Source: Anaeromassilibacillus senegalensis (GTDB taxonomy: Bacteria; Bacillota; Clostridia; Oscillospirales; Acutalibacteraceae). From it: a stretch of DNA of 64,000 nt. The notes under the pieces were generated by a model. That model saw nothing but the letters and a program-made list of their open reading frames with translations. It was not told the DNA's origin and made no database searches. This document shows positions 34,001-42,396 of the stretch, one piece after another. A program made the translations under genes and the position numbers. The stretch lies in assembly GCF_021531715.1 (NCBI RefSeq), contig NZ_JAFBIT010000002.1:186001-250000 (forward strand), in the 5' to 3' direction. The number at the start of each line of letters is the position of its first letter. Positions within the stretch are counted from its first letter, which is position 1.

Positions 34001-35248
34001 TTATACCTCCACGCCCCGGAACGGGTTCTCCACATGCGAGCGGCGGCGGGCGTCCTCCGTCTCGAAAAGCCCGCTGTGCATGACCTTGATGCCGCGGTCA
34101 ATGACGTCGTCGCCGTACTTGCAGCGCAGGAAATCGACCGCCGTTTCCAGCCTCTGCCTGCGCTGGGCGCGCTGCACATCGCCGAACAGCGAGCACTGCG
34201 CCATTTCGATCGGCGCGAGCGCGCTGACCCGCACGCCGATGCTGCGGATGGACTCGCCGGTGTGGTGCGCCTTAAACAGACCGTATGCCGCCTGAAAGAT
34301 GCTTTCCGAATCTGCCGCCGCGACGTCGAGCATTTTCTGCCGCTGATACGTTTCAAGGTTGTATTTGCGCACGGAAAGCTGCACGTTATAGCCGCAGAAG
34401 CCTTTTTCGCGCAGGCGGCGCGCGACACTTTCGGAGAGCATATAAAGCTCCGCGCGGATCTCGCCGTCGTCGCGCAGGTCGTGGATGGCGGTCGTGCTGT
34501 TGCCGATGCTTTTGACCTCGCTGTGTTCGCTGACGCACATCACGGGCGACCGGTCCTCGCCGTTCGCATACAGGCTGAGCTGTTCGCCGCATTTACCAAG
34601 CAGCCTTTTGAGCAGCTTCCGGTCGGCGCGGGCGACGTCGCCAATCGTGTACAGGCCGTATTTGCGAAGCGCTGCCTGCGTCGATTTGCCGACGAAGAGC
34701 AGCTCCGCCGCATCGAGGGGCCAGACGAGCTCGCGGTAGTTTTCCCGCGTGAACTCGGTCACGGCGTCCGGCTTTTTGTAGTCGCTGCCAAGCTTTGCGA
34801 AAATCTTGTTGAACGACACGCCGATCGACACCGTGAGCCCGAGCTCCGCCTTGACGCGCTCGCGGATCTCCTCGGCGATCTCCCGCCCGCTGCCGAAAAG
34901 CCGCGTGCTGCCGGTCACATCGAGCCAGCATTCATCGAGGCCAAAGCTCTCCACCATGTCGGTGTACTGCATATAGATTTCCTTTGCAAGCCGCGAATAC
35001 TTCGCATAGCGGTCGAAGTGCGGCGGCACAAAGCGGATGCCGGGGCATTTGCGCTCCGCCTCCCAGAGCGCCTCCGCTGTTTTGACGCCCTTCGCCTTGG
35101 CGAGCATGTTCTTCGCGAGCACGATGCCGTGCCTGCGCTCCTTGTCGCCGCCCACCGCCATCGGGATATCCCGCAGCGAGGGGTCATACAGCGTCTCGAC
35201 CGAAGCATAGAAATTATTCATATCGATGTGCAGAATCACCCTGTCCAT
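34001..35248 (-). CDS. dinB: Y-family DNA polymerase (DNA polymerase IV-like)
   Basis: A 415-residue translesion polymerase. Active-site carboxylates are in ILHIDMNNFYASVE near the N-terminus and in ESFGLDECWLDVTGS near residue 105. The thumb helix-hairpin-helix (LLFVGKSTQAALRKYGLYTIGDVA) and the little-finger domain follow. It copies past damaged bases with low fidelity. ATG at 35248 has AAGGA at eight bases; an ATG three codons upstream is possible. The promoter region carries a LexA box inside the sigma-A promoter, so expression should rise on DNA damage. It heads the operon with the radical SAM pair. Confidence 0.93.
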   Translation of the reverse strand: MDRVILHIDMNNFYASVETLYDPSLRDIPMAVGGDKERRHGIVLAKNMLAKAKGVKTAEALWEAERKCPGIRFVPPHFDRYAKYSRLAKEIYMQYTDMVESFGLDECWLDVTGSTRLFGSGREIAEEIRERVKAELGLTVSIGVSFNKIFAKLGSDYKKPDAVTEFTRENYRELVWPLDAAELLFVGKSTQAALRKYGLYTIGDVARADRKLLKRLLGKCGEQLSLYANGEDRSPVMCVSEHSEVKSIGNSTTAIHDLRDDGEIRAELYMLSESVARRLREKGFCGYNVQLSVRKYNLETYQRQKMLDVAAADSESIFQAAYGLFKAHHTGESIRSIGVRVSALAPIEMAQCSLFGDVQRAQRRQRLETAVDFLRCKYGDDVIDRGIKVMHSGLFETEDARRRSHVENPFRGVEV

Positions 35249-35260
35249 AGCCCTCATCCT

Positions 35261-35287
35261 TAAACGTGCGTTCCGAATATGCGTTCG
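35261..35287 (-). promoter_or_regulatory. Two secondary SOS-box-like repeats downstream of the dinB promoter
   Basis: CGAATATGCGTTCG (35274-35287) differs from GAAC-N4-GTTC by one base, and AAAC-GTGC-GTTC (35262-35273) also by one base. Both share the RTGCGTTC half with the main box and lie in the leader of dinB. Confidence 0.5.
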
Positions 35288-35302
35288 ATTTATTACAACA
35301 AG

Positions 35303-35331
35303 ATTATAGAACATGCGTTCTTAAATGTCAA
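35303..35331 (-). promoter_or_regulatory. Consensus sigma-A promoter with LexA/SOS box in the spacer
   Basis: Minus strand: TTGACA (35331-35326), 17-base spacer, TATAAT (35308-35303), both perfect. The spacer holds AGAACATGCGTTCT (35308-35321), an exact GAAC-N4-GTTC box of the Bacillota LexA type, so LexA would block polymerase directly. Confidence 0.88.
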
Positions 35332-35431
35332 GAGGAAATTTCTGCCGCATCGCTTTTTCTGCGGACTTTTTCGCGCCGGTGCAAAGTTAAGAATAAACTG
35401 TAAATTTAGTGTGAAAGAACGTGCGGCTTTC

Positions 35432-35460
35432 TTGAAAAACTGTCCGCCGCGCATTATACT
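35432..35460 (+). promoter_or_regulatory. Sigma-A promoter for zinc-ribbon membrane protein
   Basis: TTGAAA (35432-35437), 17-base spacer, TATACT (35455-35460), about 50 bases before the TTG start. Confidence 0.7.
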
Positions 35461-35508
35461 GAAATCAAAGAACCCAAACGCATACTGATTCAAAGGAAGT
35501 GCTCACTC

Positions 35509-35907
35509 TTGTTCCTCGAAAAGCTCAGAAGATTTATGTACGGACGTTACGGCTCGGACACGCTGAACCTTGCGCTGCTGATTGCGGGGCTTGTGATCGC
35601 GTTCATTGCGCAGCTTGTGCGCTTCTGGCCGCTGACGCTGATTTCCTACGCGCTGTACATCTATGCCATCTTCCGCATGATGTCCCGCAATGTGCAGGCG
35701 CGGCAAAAAGAATATTATTCTTTCCTGAAGGTATGGACACCGGTGCAAAAATGGTTTAGAATTAGAAAAACTGCTTTCCGCGAACGCAAGCAGTACAAGT
35801 ATTTCAAATGCCCGGGCTGCCACCAGCAGCTTCGCGCGCCGCGCGGACGCGGCAAAATACTCGTCACCTGCCAGCGCTGCCACAAGCAGTTTAATCAAAA
35901 AACCTGA
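35509..35907 (+). CDS. Small membrane protein with C-terminal zinc ribbon
   Basis: A 132-residue protein of unknown role. Two hydrophobic helices span about 19-58 and the C-terminus has a CxxC...CxxC zinc ribbon (CPGCHQQL, then TCQRCHKQF) of the kind found in small membrane-tethered proteins of Clostridia. The basic stretch between the two parts suggests contact with nucleic acid or phospholipid. The start is TTG at 35509 with AAAGGAAG upstream; the next in-frame ATG would remove the N-terminal helix boundary. It has its own promoter. Confidence 0.7.
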   Translation: MFLEKLRRFMYGRYGSDTLNLALLIAGLVIAFIAQLVRFWPLTLISYALYIYAIFRMMSRNVQARQKEYYSFLKVWTPVQKWFRIRKTAFRERKQYKYFKCPGCHQQLRAPRGRGKILVTCQRCHKQFNQKT

Positions 35908-35923
35908 TTGGGGTCAAGGAGTA

Positions 35924-35944
35924 GGCCGGAAAACACTTCCGGCC
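35924..35944. terminator. 8-bp hairpin between zinc-ribbon gene and oxidoreductase
   Basis: GGCCGGAA (35924-35931) and TTCCGGCC (35937-35944) pair perfectly around AACAC. No T run follows, so it may attenuate or protect the mRNA rather than terminate. Confidence 0.4.
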
Positions 35945-35965
35945 AGACAGAAAGGAAAAAACATC

Positions 35966-36931
35966 ATGAAAACTGCTATTCTCGGCACATGGCATGTGCA
36001 TACCGAAGAGTACACCCGGGCGATTCTCGCGAATCCGCAGGCGGAAGCCGCCGTCATCTGGGACAGCGATATCCCGCGCGGCAAAGCCTTCGCGGAAAAG
36101 CTGGGCATACCGTTCACAGATGATCTGGACGGCATTCTGAACGACGCGTCGATTGACAGCGTCGTGGTCTGTTCCGCCACCTGCGACCACCCGGAGCTGC
36201 TCACGAAAGCGGCAAACGCGGGCAAGAACATCTTCACCGAGAAGGTGCTCACGATCGGCGTGGAGGACGCGGAAAAGGTCGCCGCGGCGGTCAAGGCCGC
36301 GGGCAAGGTCTTTACGATCTCCTACCCGCACCGCACCTTCCCGACGCTGCGCGCGGCGAAGGCGCTGCTCGACAGCGGCAAGCTCGGCACGGTCACGTAT
36401 GCGCGCGTGCGCAACGTACACAACGGCAGCTCCGCCGATTGGCTGCCCCCGCATTTCTATGACAAGGCGCAGTGCGGCGGCGGCGCGATGATAGACCTCG
36501 GCGCGCATCCGATGTACACGCTCTACTGGCTGCTCGGCGAGCCGAAGACAATCACCTCCACCTTCACGGAGGTCACGCACCGCGGCGTGGAGGACAACGC
36601 GGTTTCCGTGATTGAATTCGCGAACGGCGCGATCGGCGTTTCCGAGACGGGCTTCGTCTCCGAGTGCAACCCGTATACACTCGAGATCAGCGGCACGGAC
36701 GGCGCGATGATGATTCACGGCGAAAGCGCACAGTGGGGCGGCAAAGCGACCGGCGGCAAATGGGTCGACCTCGAGCTGCCTGAAAAGATGCAGCTGCCGG
36801 TCGACCAGTGGGTTGACGCGGTTACAAACGGCACGCCTTCTCCGTTCACAATCGACGAAGCGGTTATGCTCACCCGTCTGATGGACGGCGCATATAAGTC
36901 CTTTGAGAGCGGCACGAAATTCACATTCTGA
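35966..36931 (+). CDS. Gfo/Idh/MocA-family oxidoreductase
   Basis: A 321-residue NAD(P)-dependent dehydrogenase. The N-terminal Rossmann domain (1-120) contains the EKxL/P-like motif TEKVLTIG and a nucleotide-binding start LGTWHVHTEEY, slightly divergent from GxGxxG. The C-terminal domain contains GGGAMIDLGAHPMY, the typical catalytic DxxxH segment. Family members oxidise sugars, inositols or reduce related keto compounds; which one is not clear here. The ATG follows AGAAAGGA and a strong terminator follows. Confidence 0.85.
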   Translation: MKTAILGTWHVHTEEYTRAILANPQAEAAVIWDSDIPRGKAFAEKLGIPFTDDLDGILNDASIDSVVVCSATCDHPELLTKAANAGKNIFTEKVLTIGVEDAEKVAAAVKAAGKVFTISYPHRTFPTLRAAKALLDSGKLGTVTYARVRNVHNGSSADWLPPHFYDKAQCGGGAMIDLGAHPMYTLYWLLGEPKTITSTFTEVTHRGVEDNAVSVIEFANGAIGVSETGFVSECNPYTLEISGTDGAMMIHGESAQWGGKATGGKWVDLELPEKMQLPVDQWVDAVTNGTPSPFTIDEAVMLTRLMDGAYKSFESGTKFTF

Positions 36932-36937
36932 TGCATT

Positions 36938-36972
36938 CCCGCCGCATTTCACCGTGCGGCGGGTTATTTTTT
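36938..36972 (+). terminator. Terminator after oxidoreductase
   Basis: CCCGCCGCA (36938-36946) and TGCGGCGGG (36955-36963), 8-base loop, followed by TTATTTTTT. Confidence 0.85.
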
Positions 36973-36991
36973 CCGGTTAGGAGAGGGTATT

Positions 36992-38356
36992 TTGGACAGA
37001 GAGAACTTAAACACCGAAGCCCGGCGCGCGGAAAGATCGGCTGCTGCGAAAGCCTTTGTGAAGCCCGCCATCCTCGTTTCGGCCTTTACGGTCGGCCTGG
37101 TTTTCGTGCTGTTCCGCTTTGACAGCGTGCAGCACCTCGGCGGCGTGCTGTTCAGCGCGGTCAATTCGTTCGTTATCGGCCTTTTCATCGCGTACATTCT
37201 GAACGTCTTCCTCAACCTGTTTGAGAACGTCGTGTTCGGGCGGCTGACGCGCAGCAAAAACCGGGTCTGGCGCGCGGTGCGCCGTCCGCTCTGCGTGGTG
37301 CTCGCCTTTGCGGTCGTCATCCTGATCATCCTCGCCATCGCGCTGTATATCGTGCCGGAGATTTTCAAGTCTCTCGAGCTCATCGGCGAGACGGCGCGCG
37401 TCAACATCCCGATCTATGTGGAGATCGTCACAAAATGGGTGGAGCAGATCTCCACAGAACTCAACCTCGACCTGACGAACAGTCTCGACTTCCTCAAGGA
37501 CTTCAACTGGACGAGCATTCTGACGGGCGCGACCGAGTTCACGACGAACTTCCTCACCTCGGTCGTGAACGCCACGGTCAACGTGGCGAGCGGCATCTTC
37601 ACGTTCATCCTTTCCGTGATCTTCTCCGTCTACTTCCTGATGAGCAAGGAAAACCTTCTGCTCTCCATGAAGCGCATCGCGTACTCGCTGCTGCCGAAAA
37701 AGGCGGTCGCGACCGTCGCCGACATCGCCGTAACCGCCAACAACGTCTTCTCCTCGTTCGTGCGCGGCCAGCTCACCGAGTGCGTCATTCTCGGCTGCCT
37801 GTGCTTCATCGGCATGTCGCTGATCGGCTTCGATTACGCGCTGCTGATCTCCTCGATCGTCACGCTCACGGCGCTGATCCCGATTCTCGGCGCGTATATC
37901 GGCTGCGGCATCGGCGCGTTCCTGCTTCTTCTCGTCAATCCGATGGACGCCGTCTGGTTTGTGGTGTTCCTGATCTGCCTGCAGCAGTTTGAAGGCAACG
38001 TGATTTACCCGAAGGTTGTCGGCTCGACGATCGGTCTGCCGGGCGTGTGGGTCATGACGGCGGTCACGGTGTGCAGCAACCTGTTCGGCATCATGGGCAT
38101 CATCCTCGGCACGCCGATCGCGGCGGTACTGTACACGGTCGTGCGACGCATCACCTCGAACCGCCTGCTCGCAAAGGGCATCACAAACGACGATCTCGCG
38201 CCGGGCAAATACCCGTACCTCGAGGAATCGCACTACGTGAGCCGCACGAGCGGACGCCCCCTGAGCGCGCATGTGCTCGAGCGCAGCGGCAGACCGAAAA
38301 AAGCCGAGACGCCAAAGAAGAAGTTCGACCTCAAGCGCCTGAGCAAAAAGAAATAA
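36992..38356 (+). CDS. AI-2E family (PerM/YtvI-type) membrane transporter
   Basis: A 454-residue multi-pass membrane protein of the AI-2E transporter family. It has about eight helices; the central part contains the amphipathic region and the C-terminal half the conserved IPILGAYIGCGIGAFLLL and QQFEGNVIYPKVVGSTIGLP segments, the strongest family signature. Members export signalling molecules or act as Na+/H+ antiporters; function cannot be assigned. The C-terminus is a Lys/Arg-rich cytosolic tail. The start is TTG at 36992 with GGAGAGGG upstream. Confidence 0.88.
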   Translation: MDRENLNTEARRAERSAAAKAFVKPAILVSAFTVGLVFVLFRFDSVQHLGGVLFSAVNSFVIGLFIAYILNVFLNLFENVVFGRLTRSKNRVWRAVRRPLCVVLAFAVVILIILAIALYIVPEIFKSLELIGETARVNIPIYVEIVTKWVEQISTELNLDLTNSLDFLKDFNWTSILTGATEFTTNFLTSVVNATVNVASGIFTFILSVIFSVYFLMSKENLLLSMKRIAYSLLPKKAVATVADIAVTANNVFSSFVRGQLTECVILGCLCFIGMSLIGFDYALLISSIVTLTALIPILGAYIGCGIGAFLLLLVNPMDAVWFVVFLICLQQFEGNVIYPKVVGSTIGLPGVWVMTAVTVCSNLFGIMGIILGTPIAAVLYTVVRRITSNRLLAKGITNDDLAPGKYPYLEESHYVSRTSGRPLSAHVLERSGRPKKAETPKKKFDLKRLSKKK

Positions 38357-38367
38357 GCATAAAAACA

Positions 38368-38406
38368 CGGCGTGCAGCTCAAACCAAAAGCTGCACGCCG
38401 TTTGTT
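38368..38406. terminator. Bidirectional terminator, 12-bp stem
   Basis: CGGCGTGCAGCT (38368-38379) and AGCTGCACGCCG (38389-38400), 9-base loop, then TTTGTT. It lies between the convergent AI-2E and GNAT genes. Confidence 0.8.
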
Positions 38407-38890
38407 ATATGGATTTGTTCCATTCCAGAAAACCCGCTGTAAAGGGCAGATGGTCGAACTTGCGCGTTCCGGTGGGAACAAAGCCGTTGCGCATGTACCA
38501 GTTTTTCAGCACCGTATGTTCCTCGATGATGCCGATCGTGATTTTTTCGCCGCCGAGCGCCGTGACGCGGCTTTTCGCGTCGTCCAAAAGGCGTTTTCCG
38601 CAGCCCAGATGGCGGTAATCGGGCAGCACGGCGAGGTTGTGCAGCTCGAAGCGGCCCGCCCCCTCATCCGAGAGCGCGTAGAAGCCGACGAGGCGCCCGT
38701 CCTCCCACAGCCCGAACATTTTCCAGCCCCATTCGAAATGCTTTTGGAGCTGCTCGAGCTTCATGAAGCTCGTGTGCGTGGGGCAGTTCTGCTCCGTCAG
38801 CCCGAATGCCGCCGCGACCGTTGCAAAGCTCTCGCGGATCACAGCGAGGCACAAGGGCAGCTCCTGTTCCTGAACGATGCTGACGCTCAT
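38405..38890 (-). CDS. GNAT-family N-acetyltransferase
   Basis: A 161-residue acetyltransferase. The acetyl-CoA-binding motif appears as LAVLPDYRHLGCGKRLLDDA (V-x-P-x-x-R-x-x-G-x-G), followed by the beta5 strand and MRNGFVPTGT near the end. It moves an acetyl group from acetyl-CoA to an amine; target unknown. Its start overlaps the RidA stop by four bases, so the two are co-translated, an association seen for other metabolic repair proteins. Confidence 0.85.
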   Translation of the reverse strand: MSVSIVQEQELPLCLAVIRESFATVAAAFGLTEQNCPTHTSFMKLEQLQKHFEWGWKMFGLWEDGRLVGFYALSDEGAGRFELHNLAVLPDYRHLGCGKRLLDDAKSRVTALGGEKITIGIIEEHTVLKNWYMRNGFVPTGTRKFDHLPFTAGFLEWNKSI

Positions 38891-39261
38891 ACCGCCGCAA
38901 TCACCTCGACTTCGACGAGAACATTCTTCGGCAGCGTTTTAACCGCGACGCAGGAGCGCGCAGGCTTGCCGGTGAAGTACTTTTCGTACACCGCGTTGAA
39001 CGCAGCAAAGTCCGCCATATCGGTGAGGAAGCATGTCGTTTTAACGGCGTTTTCAAACGCGGTGCCGGCCTCCTCGAGAACCGCCGCGAGATTCTGCATG
39101 ACCTGCTCCGCCTGCGCGGTGATGTCCGCGCCGTGGATTTCGCCGGTCGCGGGGTCGATCGGAATCTGACCGGAGGTAAAGAGCAGATTGCCGCAGACGA
39201 TGGCCTGCGAATACGGGCCGATGGCGGCGGGGGCTTTCTTTGTATCGATTTTCTTCAGCAT
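38887..39261 (-). CDS. ridA: RidA-family enamine/imine deaminase
   Basis: A 124-residue Rid protein. It starts KIDTKKAPAAIGPYSQAI and has LLFTSGQIPIDPATGE and ARSCVAVKTLPKNVLVEVE, where the arginine of RSCV binds the substrate carboxylate. RidA hydrolyses reactive 2-aminoacrylate and related enamines released by PLP enzymes. The ATG at 39261 follows AAAGGAAG; the frame is open 18 codons upstream without a ribosome site. It lies before the GNAT gene. Confidence 0.93.
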   Translation of the reverse strand: MLKKIDTKKAPAAIGPYSQAIVCGNLLFTSGQIPIDPATGEIHGADITAQAEQVMQNLAAVLEEAGTAFENAVKTTCFLTDMADFAAFNAVYEKYFTGKPARSCVAVKTLPKNVLVEVEVIAAV

Positions 39262-39318
39262 GATGATCTTCCTTTCTGTTCTGCAAAATCCTGCGGCTCG
39301 GGTGCGGCAGCTCATGGA

Positions 39319-40410
39319 TCATTTGAGGACACCGCCTGTATTCAGAACCGATGTGCTGTACAGGAACAGCACGTCGTCCGCCGACAGCTCTGCGTATGCG
39401 CCGATCTGAGCCGAGGCTATATACCGTATATCTATCATAGTGATTTTTTCGTACTGCGTCAAGAGCCACGGCGCGAGACTGCCCGCAAAGGAATCGCGGA
39501 ACAGCACGAGGTGTCGGTTTGTCTGCGCGAGCGGGCTTTCGATCTCCACGACGGACGACGCGCCGGAAAGGAACAGGTCGTACGGGTCAGGCGAGGTGGT
39601 CTGCAAATCGTAGACGGTTTTGACATCGGGGTGGTCGAGATTCTTCACCACGGCGCTCTCTGTTGCGGGAGTCGCGCAGTAGACGAGCGTATCGCCCGGC
39701 AAGGGCAGCCCATAGCGTCCCCAGAGCACGCCGTAAAACAGCTCGACCGCGTTCTGCGTGCCGGCGGAAAGATCGTCCGAAAGCGTCAGCCCCATGCCCT
39801 CCAGAAGCGCGGCGGCAGTATCCCCGAGGCGCTCCTGCCGCCAGTGCGTGTCGGTGCGGTAATAGTCCGCAAGCTCGAGCGTGCTGCGCATATCGATGTA
39901 TTCCGCGCCGAGGCTTGCGCACAGCAGCGAAACGACCGCATCCGTATCGAGGCGCGGAAGAGCCTCCGGCGCGAAATCGGCCTTGTCGGGAATCACGGAG
40001 AAATACACGGTTTGATCCGGAAAATACGTGTCGATCAGGCTTTGCAGTTTTTCTGCGTTCTGCCGGATTGCGCGCTCATCCAGAGCGGACTGCGGCGAGA
40101 AGAGATATCCGTCCAGCTCCGTGACGCCGCCGACGGTCGGCTGCCGGAAGACAGTCGTGCGCACCGCCGTGTTCACGGCGCGCAGGCCGTCGCGCAGGGC
40201 AAAATGGTCGTTCACATAAGTGGAAAGGCCGTCGGCATACGCGCCGCTCCAGAGCGCATCCCACGAAAAGGACGGGAACGAGGCGAGCCGCCTGCGCTCC
40301 GCTGCGGATATGGTTTCCTTCGGCAGAAAGGCAGTCGCCGCGCAGAACAGGAGCAGCACGCCACAGAACAGTAAGGCGGTCAGGATGCTGCCGATGCGTT
40401 TGATTTTCAT
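39319..40410 (-). CDS. DHHW-family (AlgJ-like) O-acetylation protein
   Basis: A 363-residue exported protein with one N-terminal membrane anchor (about 8-29). The DHHW motif appears as DTHW (D187-W190), and a serine in LFRDSFAG in the C-terminal half completes the AlgJ/SGNH-like triad. Such proteins take an acyl group passed across the membrane by an MBOAT enzyme and put it on a cell-surface glycan. The MBOAT partner is 12 bases upstream. The polymer modified is unknown; the polysaccharide-type ABC exporter nearby is a candidate source. Confidence 0.85.
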   Translation of the reverse strand: MKIKRIGSILTALLFCGVLLLFCAATAFLPKETISAAERRRLASFPSFSWDALWSGAYADGLSTYVNDHFALRDGLRAVNTAVRTTVFRQPTVGGVTELDGYLFSPQSALDERAIRQNAEKLQSLIDTYFPDQTVYFSVIPDKADFAPEALPRLDTDAVVSLLCASLGAEYIDMRSTLELADYYRTDTHWRQERLGDTAAALLEGMGLTLSDDLSAGTQNAVELFYGVLWGRYGLPLPGDTLVYCATPATESAVVKNLDHPDVKTVYDLQTTSPDPYDLFLSGASSVVEIESPLAQTNRHLVLFRDSFAGSLAPWLLTQYEKITMIDIRYIASAQIGAYAELSADDVLFLYSTSVLNTGGVLK

Positions 40411-40422
40411 AGCGCGCCCTCC

Positions 40423-41814
40423 TCAGAAACGAAAATACAAAAACGGATTGAACGAGCCGGCCGCAAGGTACGCGGTCGACACGACGAGCAGGACGAGCGC
40501 CGCGACCGGCTGCAGCACCGCGCAGACCGCATCCCCGTGCGGCAGAGCGCGCAGCTTTTGAAGCGCAAGCGGCACGAGGGGCACCGCGCCGAGGAGCGAT
40601 ACGAGCAGCACGACGCCGTACTGCCGGAGCGCCGCGAGCGTCGCCGTGTCCCAGAGCGGCGTGCCGGAAAGACCGATCAGGCCGCCGAGCTGCGACAACG
40701 CCTCTGCGGGCGAGGATGCGCTGAACAGCACAAAGCTCACGAGCACCGCGAGCGTCACGTACAGATGCGCCACCCAGCGCGGCGCACGCGCGAGCCATTT
40801 GGCGAGAAAGAGCCGCTCCAGAATCAGCAGCGCCGCGAAATACAGCCCCCAGAGCACAAACGTCCACGACGCGCCGTGCCAGAGACCGGTCAGCGCCCAG
40901 ACGACGAGCAGGTTGCGAAGCTGTTTCCAAAGGGCACACCGGCTGCCGCCGAGCGGGATGTAGACGTAATCGCGAAACCACGAGCCGAGTGTGATGTGCC
41001 ACCGCCGCCAGAATTCCGCGACAGAACGCGACGCGAACGGATGCCGGAAATTCTCCGGAAAATCAAAGCCGAACATGCGCCCAAGCCCGATCGCCATATC
41101 GCTGTACCCCGAAAAGTCGAAGTAGATCATCAGCGCGTTGCAGAGCGCGTACAGCCATGTGTACAGGACGGTCTGCGTCTGCGCGGCGGCGAAATCCGCC
41201 GTCGCCTCGGCGAGCACATTCGCAAGCAGCATCTTTTTGCCCAGCCCGACGCAAAAACGCAGCGCGCCGCCGGAAAACCCGGAAAGCGTCACGTGCCGGT
41301 CCCCGAGCGCCGTCTGCACATCGCTGTACCGGACGATGGGCCCCGCGATGAGCTGCGGGAAGAAGGTCAGGTACGCGGCGAAATCGATCGGATTGCGCGC
41401 GGCCGTGACGCGCCCGGCCGAAACATCCGCCACATAGCTGATGGCCTGAAACGTATAGAAGCTGATACCGATGGGCAGCGCAAGGCGCAGGAGCGGCAGG
41501 CCAGCGCCGAATACGCCGTTTACCGTGCCGATCAGAAAATCCGCATATTTGAAGTACGCGAGCTGCCCGAGCGACAGCACACAGATCACGAGAAGCGGCA
41601 GACACCCGCGCCGCTTCTGCGCCCAAAGCCCGCAGCCCCATGCGGCGGCCGCCGTGAAGAGCAAAAGCGGGACAAAGCGCGGCTCCCCGAAAAAGTAAAA
41701 GAGCAGGCTCAGCAGGAGCAGCACGGCATTGCGCGCTTTCCGCGGCGCAGTGAGGCCGAGCAGAAGCGCCGCCGGCAAAAAGAAATACAGAAATGGCAGA
41801 CTGGAAAAGACCAT
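40423..41814 (-). CDS. MBOAT-family O-acyltransferase (AlgI/PatA-like)
   Basis: A 463-residue membrane enzyme with about eleven helices. The MBOAT catalytic histidine is H313 in LTGLWHGASWTF, and the second conserved histidine is H273 in FWRRWHITL. AlgI-type enzymes take acyl groups from cytoplasmic donors and hand them to an extracytoplasmic transferase, here the DHHW protein next door. The Clostridia version is common in an O-acetylation set with a DUF4358 lipoprotein, also present upstream. RBS AGGGAGGG precedes the ATG. Confidence 0.93.
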   Translation of the reverse strand: MVFSSLPFLYFFLPAALLLGLTAPRKARNAVLLLLSLLFYFFGEPRFVPLLLFTAAAAWGCGLWAQKRRGCLPLLVICVLSLGQLAYFKYADFLIGTVNGVFGAGLPLLRLALPIGISFYTFQAISYVADVSAGRVTAARNPIDFAAYLTFFPQLIAGPIVRYSDVQTALGDRHVTLSGFSGGALRFCVGLGKKMLLANVLAEATADFAAAQTQTVLYTWLYALCNALMIYFDFSGYSDMAIGLGRMFGFDFPENFRHPFASRSVAEFWRRWHITLGSWFRDYVYIPLGGSRCALWKQLRNLLVVWALTGLWHGASWTFVLWGLYFAALLILERLFLAKWLARAPRWVAHLYVTLAVLVSFVLFSASSPAEALSQLGGLIGLSGTPLWDTATLAALRQYGVVLLVSLLGAVPLVPLALQKLRALPHGDAVCAVLQPVAALVLLVVSTAYLAAGSFNPFLYFRF

Positions 41815-41837
41815 TTGACCCTCCCTTTTCTGGTTAC

Positions 41838-41867
41838 AAAAGGAGCTCCGCAGGATCTGCGAAGCTC
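41838..41867 (-). terminator. Hairpin after DUF4358 gene
   Basis: Minus strand GAGCT-CGCAG and CTGCG-AGCTC arms (41843-41853 with 41857-41867, one internal mismatch) and a CTTTTG tail lie between the DUF4358 and MBOAT genes. It could lower read-through into the MBOAT-DHHW pair. Confidence 0.6.
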
Positions 41868-41877
41868 AAAGACGTTT

Positions 41878-42366
41878 TTATTCGGCCAGCGCGTAGAACG
41901 CTTCGCTGTATTTTTCGGAATCCGCCGCCATAATCAGCAGGACGAGATCGCCGACACTCTCGACGCGCACGTCGCTGGGATCGACACCGACGCAGATCCA
42001 CTTGTTCGGGTTTGCCTTCTCATGGATTTCCGCTTTCAGCGCTTCTATATCCGTGCCGTCCGCCACGCGCATCAGGCAGATCGAAAACGCCTTGGCGTTG
42101 ATCAGCGGCTCGCTGGCCACGGCCTCTTTGTAATTGACATCCGACACGCCGAAGAAATACTCCAGGTTTTCCGCCGGAATATCCGTCGTCATCAGGCCGG
42201 TCTTGAGAAATTGACGCGTCTCATCGTCCACATCGGCCTCGTCGTACAGGCGGTCAATAATTTCAGGCAGCGCGCCGGAAATGGTCTTTTCGGTTTCTTT
42301 TGCGCCGCAGGCGGCCATGGAGAGCGCCAGTACGAGGACAAGCGCTAGAGCGATCAGCTTTTTCAT
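41878..42366 (-). CDS. DUF4358 lipoprotein
   Basis: A 162-residue lipoprotein with a clean signal and lipobox (LALSMAAC, cysteine at 20). The mature part matches DUF4358 proteins, which typically lie beside MBOAT and DHHW genes in Clostridia. The protein may help position the acyl-transfer machinery or the wall polymer, but no activity is known. The gene starts 30 bases after the ABC ATPase gene. Confidence 0.8.
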   Translation of the reverse strand: MKKLIALALVLVLALSMAACGAKETEKTISGALPEIIDRLYDEADVDDETRQFLKTGLMTTDIPAENLEYFFGVSDVNYKEAVASEPLINAKAFSICLMRVADGTDIEALKAEIHEKANPNKWICVGVDPSDVRVESVGDLVLLIMAADSEKYSEAFYALAE

Positions 42367-42396
42367 ATCAGATTCCTTTCCAACGCCGGTGCGGCG

